A stretch of DNA of 34,214 bases from Defluviitaleaceae bacterium (GTDB taxonomy: Bacteria; Bacillota; Clostridia; Lachnospirales; WQUN01), in the NCBI GenBank assembly GCA_009779755.1, contig WRDO01000031.1, positions 1 to 34,214 on the forward strand, read 5' to 3'. Numbering within the stretch: the stretch's first letter is position 1; the number at the start of each line of letters is the position of its first letter. Below, in pieces: positions 7,767 to 14,680 of this stretch. A program made the position numbers and the translations under genes. Under the pieces are notes generated by a model. The model was not told the DNA's origin. It ran no database searches and saw only the letters and a program-made list of their open reading frames with translations.

Positions 7767-8062
7767 GCTTGTAATGTATACCGCCGTTCACCCGGCGGGC
7801 TTCGCGGTAACACCCGAAGCGATAAAACGTCAGGATGAAAGCAGGCACGCGGGCAGACCGACGGGCACTTCGAAGTGCTCCTCTTCAGCTCGCTGAGGTC
7901 TTCCGAAGCTTTAATTGATGGGATATCCCCGAAATCATGGGGGTTTGACCCTGTCGGTTGATGGAATCCTCGGGTTCATCCTTGACTTTTACAACTGGGA
8001 ATTGTACGCATTCACCGGATTAATCTGGTGCAGCGGTTGCTTTCTCCATGTAGATTACAAGC
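7767..8062 (+). ncRNA. Retron-like ncRNA unit A (upstream of RT)
   Basis: The 296-nt unit is closed by GCTTGTAAT (7767-7775) pairing perfectly with ATTACAAGC (8054-8062), extended inward past a G-G mismatch by four more pairs. After the unpaired G7776 come SL1 (7781-7798, CCGCCG/CGGCGG) and SL2 (7800-7819, CTTCG-C-GGT-AAC-ACC-CGAAG). The rest folds into several hairpins, for example GCACTTCGAAGTGC near 7864-7877 and CACCGGAT/ATCTGGTG just before the 3' arm. In known retrons, msr-msd lies directly upstream of the RT gene, flanked by a1/a2 inverted repeats, with a branching G after a1; this unit has that position and layout. The RT start codon is 25 nt downstream. Confidence 0.8.
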
Positions 8063-8087
8063 CTAATCAATGGAAAGGAAGTTGATA

Positions 8088-9227
8088 ATGCCATACATCA
8101 CCATCAAACAGCCACCCGTGTATTACCAAATGACCTTCGAGGACATCATGGCGGGTGTGGATGATTTGAGTAAGTACGTAATGCCCAACATAACCAATAC
8201 GCGCACTTATCGGGTAGACTACCCGAACCCGAAGCTGCTGGAACGCACCCCCGTCGGGGAAATGATACGGCTGCTCGGCGCGTTCAACCGTTCAAAGGAA
8301 GCTTTATTCGTTCAAGACAGGGCTTCCTTGTACCATACCTTTCATATCCCCAAGAGCAGCGGCGGGCTACGGCGCATCGACGCACCGCGCCCGGAACTGA
8401 TGGCTGCGCTGCGGGAGTTGAAGGCGTTGTTTGAAACCCATATGTTCGCGCTGTACCACACCACCGCATTCGCCTATGTACGCGGACGCAGTACCATAGA
8501 CGCGCTCAAACGCCACCAGCGTAACGAAAGCAAGTGGTTTCTGAAGTTGGACTTCGCCGACTTCTTCGGCAGCACCACACCGGGGTTTGTAATGGATATG
8601 CTGACGAGGATATTTCCGTTTAGTGAAATCGCCCGACGAAGGGACGGACGGGAGGAACTTGAAAAGGCTTTGGGATTGTGCTTCTTGAACGGCGGCTTAC
8701 CGCAGGGGACACCCATTTCACCGTTCTTAACAAACCTGATGATGATCCCCGTTGACCACAAGGTCAGCAACTCCCTGCGTAACTACGATAACTGTTGCTT
8801 CGTTTACACCCGTTACGCCGATGACTTGCTAATCTCATGTAAGATTGACTTCAACAAGGATTCGGTACAGCGGTTGGTAGGTGGTGTGTTGTCGGAGTTT
8901 AACGCGCCGTTTTCAATCAAGCCGGAAAAGACACGATACGGTTCCGCCGCAGGACGAAACTGGAACCTGGGGCTGATGTTTAACGGGAGGAATGAAATCA
9001 CCATCGGTCACAAACGCAAGAAGGAGTTTAAGGCGATGCTGGATAACTACTTGCGTGCCAGGAAGTCGAACGAAGGCTGGGAGAAAAACGACATCCAAGT
9101 ATTGGGTGGGCTTATCAGCTACTACCGCATGGTGGAACGGGATTACATCGACTACCTGCTTCGGCAGTACGGTGAAAAGCACGGAACGGACATCAAGCAA
9201 TGTATCAAAGCGGACTTGTCCGCGTAA
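8088..9227 (+). CDS. Retron-type reverse transcriptase
   Basis: A 379-residue RT. Visible blocks: HIPKSSGGLRRIDAP (block 1), FAYVRGRSTIDALKRH with FLKLDFADFF (blocks 2-3), LPQGTPISP (from residue 204), the catalytic YADD (243-246), then PEKTRYG and NLGLMFNGRN, the last at the place of the retron VTGL region. There is no maturase or endonuclease domain, so it is not a group II intron protein. The ATG at 8088 is preferred because GGAAAGGAAG precedes it; an ATG at 8070 would place that site inside the gene. Its stop codon is immediately followed by RNA unit B. It would prime from the branching G of its RNAs to make msDNA. Retron subtype is not assigned. Confidence 0.85.
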   Translation: MPYITIKQPPVYYQMTFEDIMAGVDDLSKYVMPNITNTRTYRVDYPNPKLLERTPVGEMIRLLGAFNRSKEALFVQDRASLYHTFHIPKSSGGLRRIDAPRPELMAALRELKALFETHMFALYHTTAFAYVRGRSTIDALKRHQRNESKWFLKLDFADFFGSTTPGFVMDMLTRIFPFSEIARRRDGREELEKALGLCFLNGGLPQGTPISPFLTNLMMIPVDHKVSNSLRNYDNCCFVYTRYADDLLISCKIDFNKDSVQRLVGGVLSEFNAPFSIKPEKTRYGSAAGRNWNLGLMFNGRNEITIGHKRKKEFKAMLDNYLRARKSNEGWEKNDIQVLGGLISYYRMVERDYIDYLLRQYGEKHGTDIKQCIKADLSA

Positions 9228-9507
9228 CCTTTTGTAATGAATTGTTTGGTTGTAAAACCAACGCTTCACGCGATTCGCTGAAGTATCAAAACGTAAGGAT
9301 GAAGGATGACGTGACGGAGGAGATGGTCCCGGGATCAGAGGTCTTTCGGGCAGGTTCCGTTCCAAGCGGGTATCGAAGGTGTTGATAATTCAGGGGTATT
9401 GCTTTGAACCCATACCCTTATCCACATCATTTCATGATAACCGCAGGATGCAGCAGCAGACTGACGGGCGGAGTCGATTCGTCTTCTTCTTTGTGGATTA
9501 CAAAAGG
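9228..9507 (+). ncRNA. Retron-like ncRNA unit B
   Basis: The unit starts on the first base after the RT stop codon. CCTTTTGTAAT (9228-9238) pairs perfectly over 11 bp with ATTACAAAAGG (9497-9507). After the unpaired G9239 come SL1 (9246-9261, TTGGTT-GTAA-AACCAA) and SL2 (9264-9283, CTTCA-C-GCG-ATT-CGC-TGAAG). SL2 has the same shape as in the other units but different, compensated base pairs. The stretch after SL2 (AAAACGT, then AGGATGAA) is shared with unit A. Further hairpins include GGGTAT/ATACCC and ATCAT-TTC-ATGAT in the 3' half. The 3' arm is preceded by CTTCTTTGTGG, as in unit D. Confidence 0.8.
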
Positions 9508-9539
9508 AAATCGAAGGAAATCAAAGTAAGTTGAAAATT

Positions 9540-9816
9540 ATTTACAATGTATAACTTTATCTTCGGATGAAGTGCTTTGAGGTTAGACCCGAAGTAACCA
9601 AACATTGGAGCAGGATATGGCGCGCAGGGGGGTCTTCCGGATACCCATGGGTTCTTGAGGTGACCGGGAAGGCAGTTCATCATCATGGTTGGTTACGGAA
9701 TTCCTTGAAATGACAGCTTTTCCTGACTTCGGACTATCATCCCCAACCGGCATCCACTTCCGCGGCGACCCGGAGGAACCTGAGCCGGCTGCTCGCTCCC
9801 AATGAAGATTGTAAAT
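9540..9816 (+). ncRNA. Retron-like ncRNA unit C
   Basis: ATTTACAAT (9540-9548) pairs perfectly with ATTGTAAAT (9808-9816). After G9549 come SL1 (9554-9573, ACTTTATC-TTCG-GATGAAGT, 8 bp closed by a UUCG tetraloop) and SL2 (9575-9594, CTTTG-A-GGT-TAG-ACC-CGAAG). The variable part contains a 7-bp pairing CTTCCGG / CCGGgAAG around ACCCATGGGT, a GGTTGG / CCAACC pairing, and TTCC-CGG / CCG-GGAA near the 3' end. The sequence before the 3' arm (CAATGAAG) is the most divergent of the four. Confidence 0.75.
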
Positions 9817-9830
9817 GAACAGCACCAACA

Positions 9831-10069
9831 ATCCATAATGAATTACCGTATCCCCGGATTCGGTGCTTCGCGGTTTTACCCGAAGTTATGAGATTACGAA
9901 CGACTTCGCAAATCCCATGGGATTCGAGGAATCCCACTGGGATTTGCTCATGGGCAAAGCACCGCGCCAACGACGGGGACTGAACCGCCGTGTTTTTCAC
10001 TGCCTGCGGCAGAAAAAACACGAGCCGTTCAGACCCCTCTGTTGGCGCGCTTCTTCGTGGATTATGGAT
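9831..10069 (+). ncRNA. Retron-like ncRNA unit D with long hairpins
   Basis: ATCCATAAT (9831-9839) pairs perfectly with ATTATGGAT (10061-10069). After G9840 come SL1 (9845-9864, ACCG/CGGT plus an inner ATCC/GGAT) and SL2 (9866-9885, CTTCG-C-GGT-TTT-ACC-CGAAG). Two strong hairpins follow. One spans 9908-9947: 18 bp, a single bulged C and a GAG loop. The second spans 9964-10048: GCGCCAAC/GTTGGCGC, GGGG/CCCC, CTGAAC/GTTCAG, GTGTTTTTC/GAAAAAACAC and an apical CTGCC-TGC-GGCAG. A long 3' hairpin just before a2 is exactly what an msd looks like. Confidence 0.82.
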
Positions 10070-10080
10070 AAAATAACCAT

Positions 10081-10113
10081 TGCATGTACCAAACATGGTA
10101 TACTGTACATGCA
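10081..10113 (+). promoter_or_regulatory. Palindromic candidate promoter/operator of the ATPase gene
   Basis: TGCATGTAC (10081-10089) and GTACATGCA (10105-10113) form a perfect 9-bp inverted repeat around a -10-like TATACT (10099-10104), 30 nt before the ATPase start codon at 10134. No -35 box at good spacing is visible. A repressor dimer could bind here and control the gene separately from the RNA array. Confidence 0.4.
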
Positions 10114-10133
10114 TTGGGAAAGGGGTAACAGCA

Positions 10134-11525
10134 ATGACAAACGTATTTTTCGAGCGTGATATTTATAAAGAGCTCGTATCTTGGGTGACTATATTTTCCG
10201 GATGGGCGTTATATCTACACGGTCCCCGCCAGGTAGGGAAGACCACCCTCTTACAGAAATTGGGCGCGGAGTATTTTGAACGGTTTATATATATCAACTT
10301 ATATATTGACGATGTAAGGGAAGACCTCGAAAGAAGCATCCGAGCGCACAGGGAAAAGCACGGCTATACCAAAACCGACGAAGACTACGGCCCCATGTGG
10401 GAGGAAATCCTTACCGATTATGACCCCAATTACACCAACGACCCGAAAACCCTAGTTATCATGGACGAAATCCAAGAATCATCCATGGCTTATAACAATA
10501 TCCGTCAAATCCGCCGGGGGTTGAAAAGTAAGCTGGCAGTTACGGGCAGTTACCTGGGTGTAACCAGCAGTTTTAAGAGTTATAAAATGCCCACCGGGGA
10601 CATCCACCGTATCGAAATGTCCAGCCTTTCCTTTACGGAATTCTTAAAGGCGAACGATATATGGGAATGCTACACCCCTATTAAAACCTTTGATTGGGCG
10701 AAGATGACCGACGATGAACAAGCTACTTGTGAACGCGTCCGTGAGTTGTACCGTGTTTATTGTCAAATCGGCGGCTACCCCGAGGTTGTCAACGCTTGGG
10801 TGACGACCCGGGATATAGACATATGTAAATCCGTAACGGCAAAATTGCTGGACGCACTTTACCGGGAAAGCAGTGCTTACTTTGAAGAAATCGTCGGGCG
10901 TACCCTTTGGATGAACACCCTTGAACGGGTAGCCACGCACATGATAACGAAATCGGGTGATTTGGATATCACCATCGCCAAGGAACTTTTCCGTGACGAC
11001 AGTTCAAAGGGGATGAACGTACGGCGAAGGGATAAAATCAACGCGCTCAAGTGGTTGGATGAATGCTGCATCACAGGTGTCGTACGTGTCTACGATAAAC
11101 TGGAAAAAGTGGTATCCATGAGCAACAAGCTCTTTTTCTATTTTCGGGACATGGGGTTAATGACACAATTGTGTGAAAATATCGTGGCTGTTTTACCCTC
11201 CGACCTTGCGGGTATGTACGCGGAAAACTTCGTGTACCTCCACTTACTTGATGATGCCGATGATTTATTCAACGAAAAGGAAGTCCGTAGCTTCGACGGC
11301 CCGCTCGGGCAGATTGACTTCGTGATGCACGACAAGGAACGGAAACGCTACGGTATCGAGGTCAAACACGGTAAGGGAGAAACGAAATCGGGGGACGCGG
11401 CTCTGAGCGAGGGGCGGATTGACTTCCTCATCCGGGTACAGGACACCTACGGCTCGGTACAGGATAACCAAGCTACCATTCCGATATTCATGTTGGATAA
11501 ATTAAAGTATGTAATAACAAAGTAA
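10134..11525 (+). CDS. AAA (AAA_14) ATPase with DUF4143 domain, copy 1
   Basis: A 463-residue protein: Walker A GPRQVGKTT (from residue 30), Walker B LVIMDEIQE, sensor-like KLAVTGSYLG, and a C-terminal nuclease-like fold with a conserved E-V-K (YGIEVKHGKG) typical of DUF4143 proteins. The ATG at 10134 follows GGAAAGGGG; an in-frame ATG at 10080 lies inside the palindromic promoter region. Families of this type are widespread in mobile elements and prophages; their biochemical role is poorly known. It is the first protein gene after the RNA array, so it is a candidate effector of the retron-like module (inference). A terminator follows. Confidence 0.85.
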   Translation: MTNVFFERDIYKELVSWVTIFSGWALYLHGPRQVGKTTLLQKLGAEYFERFIYINLYIDDVREDLERSIRAHREKHGYTKTDEDYGPMWEEILTDYDPNYTNDPKTLVIMDEIQESSMAYNNIRQIRRGLKSKLAVTGSYLGVTSSFKSYKMPTGDIHRIEMSSLSFTEFLKANDIWECYTPIKTFDWAKMTDDEQATCERVRELYRVYCQIGGYPEVVNAWVTTRDIDICKSVTAKLLDALYRESSAYFEEIVGRTLWMNTLERVATHMITKSGDLDITIAKELFRDDSSKGMNVRRRDKINALKWLDECCITGVVRVYDKLEKVVSMSNKLFFYFRDMGLMTQLCENIVAVLPSDLAGMYAENFVYLHLLDDADDLFNEKEVRSFDGPLGQIDFVMHDKERKRYGIEVKHGKGETKSGDAALSEGRIDFLIRVQDTYGSVQDNQATIPIFMLDKLKYVITK

Positions 11526-11554
11526 TACCGGATAGTGATAAATGACTTGTCAAC

Positions 11555-11583
11555 CCCTCGGTCAAGTGCCGTGGGCTTTTTTT
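11555..11583 (+). terminator. Terminator after ATPase copy 1
   Basis: CCCTCGG (11555-11561) pairs with CCGTGGG (11569-11575) around a T-T mismatch, and seven T residues follow (11577-11583). Confidence 0.6.
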
Positions 11584-11610
11584 ATAACAAGCATACGAAC
11601 TTCGTCCTAT

Positions 11611-11690
11611 TAAACATTCCTTCGACTTTGACGGTGAACGAAGAGGAGAGAAGAACGTCGTCGAAGTCGTTGAGAGAAGGAGAATGTTTA
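11611..11690 (+). repeat. Large imperfect hairpin upstream of the Rep-like gene
   Basis: TAAACATT (11611-11618) pairs with AATGTTTA (11683-11690), CCTTC (11619-11623) with GAAGG (11676-11680), and GACTTTGACG (11624-11633) with CGTCGAAGTC (11659-11668): 23 pairs in all, with a 25-nt purine-rich loop. It lies about 160 nt before a probable replication initiator, so it could be a double-strand origin or the nick region of a rolling-circle replicon. It could also be a strong RNA structure. The rest of 11691-11836 shows nothing I can name. Confidence 0.5.
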
Positions 11691-11853
11691 CGGGGAAACG
11701 GGGTGAATGTCGTTCTACACGACTCTTTTCAATACGCACTTGTGATGGTAAAGAATACCATTCGTCCCACACTTCAAACCGTAAGAAAGGTTAATGTCTT
11801 GCTAATTATCTTTTAATAACTGATAATAATTAGGTCAAAAGGGGGTGTTAAAT

Positions 11854-13125
11854 TTGATTTCTTCGATTGGGTTCCATACGTTTGAAATTGTCTTGCGATT
11901 AACGGCTGATGATGCGCGTGAGATATATCGAATGTTCAAAAACCATTCGGACATTAGGGTTCGACCTGTAGGTAAAGATAAGGATAACCCCAATGCTTAT
12001 CCGAAAGGATATATCGTCGAATATATAAAAAACAATCCGGGTATCAAATGGTACATACGGTTCGATAAACGCTTGGCATCAATAATCCAATCTCCTCCTC
12101 AAAAAGGAAGTTGGACCTTACACTTGAAACCTCTTGTATATAGCATTAGGGCGATAATAAATCCCCATGTTTTGGTGGGGGATACCGTTAATTTGTCGGC
12201 AGCAACCTTTAGTTGTCTTGAAAAGGTTAAGATCAGATTTAACGAAGAAGCGAAAAAAATATCATCGGATCTTAAACGTTTTGATGATTATTCGATTAGC
12301 CGTGTTGATTATTGTTTTAATATAGACACGGTTGAAACAAGATTGGGATGCTTTCCGGAACAACTGATAAACCTTATTAAACGCGCTGACATTCCCGTAC
12401 ATTACACAGAGTGGTCAAAATATGACAAAATATCACATCGACAGCAGACCAGCAAGAATGCTTTATACTTGAAGAGCAACTCTGTCACAATAAATTATTA
12501 TTGGAAGAGTCGAGAAATTGAAATTAAATACCCGTCGCATCCCAACTTGAAAAAGGCACGTAACTTAGTTCGCTTTGAAGTGCAATGCAAGTATCGTAAG
12601 ATGTATTCTATTAACAAAGAAGCCCAATTACAATCCGGTGAATACCGCCCTATTCCCCAAGATGAACTGCTTGAAACACTGCTGTACAAACACCGCGTTA
12701 CTATTTCAATTGATGAAATGCTGTCTGACACCACTTCCAAAATGATTAGCCTTAATTTTTTTCACAGGATTATTGGTCGTGGTCATTATTTAACATTGGA
12801 CTGCGCCAAGTGGATGGTGTTGGAACATAACTTCAGACAGGAAAAAGAAAGCCGGCTTATATACGCCTTGGAGCAGGTTAATAAATGCCGAAGTGTCGCC
12901 AAAGCTAAAGCTGAACAAAGAGGTTATGACTTAGACGAATTCAAACGTTCGTTGAATGATTTGGAAGCAATTTACATAAATCCCGTCACTATACCCCAAC
13001 GTTGGGGTATTACGTACATTCCCAACCCGCTCCATGCGTATTACAATACAATATACAAGGAGAGGTTTTTATTTTTTAATGAATGGCAGTTTGATGAGCT
13101 ATTGGTAAAATACAACTCGTTATGA
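11854..13125 (+). CDS. Probable plasmid/phage replication initiation protein
   Basis: A protein of about 423 residues. The middle has YSISRVDYCFNIDT and later VRFEVQCKYRKMYS; such R-x-D-x-x-x-N and R-F-E-x-Q segments are typical of filamentous-phage and plasmid replication initiators (gene II/X-like). The C-terminus includes ITYIPNPLHAYYNTIY, a possible Tyr-containing end. I cannot point with certainty to a HUH metal site. The TTG at 11854 is preferred as start because AAAAGGGGG ends 8 nt before it; a GTG at 11845 lies within that site. Codon use is more AT-rich than in the Ub-like cassette, suggesting a different origin. A mobile-element protein of other function remains possible. Confidence 0.45.
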   Translation: MISSIGFHTFEIVLRLTADDAREIYRMFKNHSDIRVRPVGKDKDNPNAYPKGYIVEYIKNNPGIKWYIRFDKRLASIIQSPPQKGSWTLHLKPLVYSIRAIINPHVLVGDTVNLSAATFSCLEKVKIRFNEEAKKISSDLKRFDDYSISRVDYCFNIDTVETRLGCFPEQLINLIKRADIPVHYTEWSKYDKISHRQQTSKNALYLKSNSVTINYYWKSREIEIKYPSHPNLKKARNLVRFEVQCKYRKMYSINKEAQLQSGEYRPIPQDELLETLLYKHRVTISIDEMLSDTTSKMISLNFFHRIIGRGHYLTLDCAKWMVLEHNFRQEKESRLIYALEQVNKCRSVAKAKAEQRGYDLDEFKRSLNDLEAIYINPVTIPQRWGITYIPNPLHAYYNTIYKERFLFFNEWQFDELLVKYNSL

Positions 13126-13164
13126 TGGCTTAACTTGCTCGGGGTGCAAAAAATAGTTAAGGAT

Positions 13165-14457
13165 TTATTCTTTCAAACACCCTATCGGAACGATATAAAC
13201 CCCATCATTCCGGCGGTAACCCATTTTACCGGCTGTCAGTACCATCAGGAAAGATGGTTCACGCAGCTTCGCTTTCTTTTCTTCATTAGCTTTTTTGATA
13301 AGGTCGCGGAGTTCCAATAAATGGGCGGCACCTTCCTCGATTCTATTACTGCCCAGCTTAAATTCAATAAGCCCATATCGCCCGTCCGCCAGGTGAAGGA
13401 CACAATCAGCTTCAAGCCCATACCGGTCACGATAACAGGAAACGTATCCCCCCATCGCAGACGAATAAACCTTCAAATCCCGAAAACACAGGCATTCAAA
13501 GATAAATCCAAATGTGTTCATATCTACCAGCAACGCTTCCGGGGATAATGCAAGGGACGCAACGGCAATAGACGGGTCAATAAATTCCTTCTTCTTACCG
13601 GAACGGATGGTGGTTGCCGAGCGGATAGATGGGCACCACGCCGGAACATCCTCGATTACATACAACCGTTCCAATGCGTTCAAATATGAATGCAGTGTTG
13701 GTTCGGACATGTCCATGTAATTAGAAGCGACATCTTCAAGAATTGTCCTGTCTGTGGCAAGGGTTGAAATGTTACGGGCGTAGGATTGTAAAATGGCTCG
13801 CACCCGCTCCGGACTGCGCTTTACGCCATCTACGGTGGAGGCATCACTATTATAAATACCTTCGATATAATTCCGAGCCTCAAAGAGCTTGGCTTTATCG
13901 GTTTTTTTATTCAACGTAGACGGCCAACCGCCGCGGCAAGCGGCAAAGACTAGATTCTCGATGGATAATTCAGACTTAATACCGTCAATGTCCAGGTTTG
14001 GATTAGTGAACAGCGCAGACAAAGAAACATTTCCATTCGATTCATTCGATTCAAACAAACTCATAGGATACATTACCATGCGGGATATCCGTCCTGTACC
14101 TGAGTGCATGATTTTAGATTCGTCAACCGTGGTAGAACCTGTCAGGATAAATAAACCCGGTTCGCTTCTTTGGTCAACAGCATGACGCACCGCATCCCAA
14201 AGAACCGGTGCCATTTGCCATTCGTCAATCAACCGGGGATTTTCACCTTTTAACAAGAGTGATGGTTTCGTATTGGCGGTTTCCAAGTAGCCCGATGTTT
14301 TGTCGGGGTCTTGGAGCTTCAAAACGCTCTTTGCCTGCATCTCTGCTGTGGTTGTCTTTCCGCACCACTTAGGGCCGGCAAGCAGCACCGCACCGACAGC
14401 ATTAAGCCGTTCTTCCAAGATTCTGTCTACAACCCGAGGTAAATAATTGGATTTCAT
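13165..14457 (-). CDS. AAA (AAA_14) ATPase with DUF4143 domain, copy 2
   Basis: A 430-residue protein with Walker A GPKWCGKTT (from residue 28), RLIDEWQ as Walker B and FILTGSTTV as sensor. The C-terminal half is DUF4143, including LVDMNTFGFIFECLCFRDL and the final nuclease-like part (YGLEADCVLHLADGRYGLIEFKLG) with D/E and E-x-K residues. The start is set by GAAGGAGGG on the minus strand just before the ATG at 14457; the frame is open 18 codons further. It is transcribed away from copy 3 and belongs to a different subfamily (CGKTT rather than VGKTH), so the copies are not a recent duplication. Confidence 0.88.
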   Translation of the reverse strand: MKSNYLPRVVDRILEERLNAVGAVLLAGPKWCGKTTTAEMQAKSVLKLQDPDKTSGYLETANTKPSLLLKGENPRLIDEWQMAPVLWDAVRHAVDQRSEPGLFILTGSTTVDESKIMHSGTGRISRMVMYPMSLFESNESNGNVSLSALFTNPNLDIDGIKSELSIENLVFAACRGGWPSTLNKKTDKAKLFEARNYIEGIYNSDASTVDGVKRSPERVRAILQSYARNISTLATDRTILEDVASNYMDMSEPTLHSYLNALERLYVIEDVPAWCPSIRSATTIRSGKKKEFIDPSIAVASLALSPEALLVDMNTFGFIFECLCFRDLKVYSSAMGGYVSCYRDRYGLEADCVLHLADGRYGLIEFKLGSNRIEEGAAHLLELRDLIKKANEEKKAKLREPSFLMVLTAGKMGYRRNDGVYIVPIGCLKE

Positions 14458-14680
14458 CGAGCAACCCTCCTTCAGTCGTGTCAAACGATTATATTCTTTT
14501 TTAATTACCACGACAATAATATTTTAGTGATTTGATGTAATTGATTTTAGTAAATTGATGATTTTGGTTTTTGTGTTTCGTTATACATGAACACCCTTAT
14601 GCCACGATAAATACAACATTTACATATTTATCTTGATATAAACGTCATCACGTGATATGATTCCGCTTGAGGTGAGCATA
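14458..14680. promoter_or_regulatory. Divergent intergenic region of ATPases 2 and 3
   Basis: About 220 nt of very AT-rich DNA that must hold the promoters of both genes. A palindrome ATCACGTGAT (14647-14656) lies just before the start region of copy 3 and could be an operator. No unique promoter pair stands out. Confidence 0.4.

Noticed and set aside
8088..9227. Group II intron-encoded protein
   Set aside because: No maturase or endonuclease domain is visible, the protein is only 379 residues, and I do not see intron domain V/VI near the gene.
7767..10069. Diversity-generating retroelement with template and variable repeats
   Set aside because: The units share structure but not the long near-identical sequence with A-specific changes that TR/VR pairs have, and no target gene with a matching 3' end is present.
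7722..10133. CRISPR array or IS element near the RT
   Set aside because: The repeats are not short and evenly spaced, and there is no Cas gene or transposase; each unit is bounded by a different inverted repeat.
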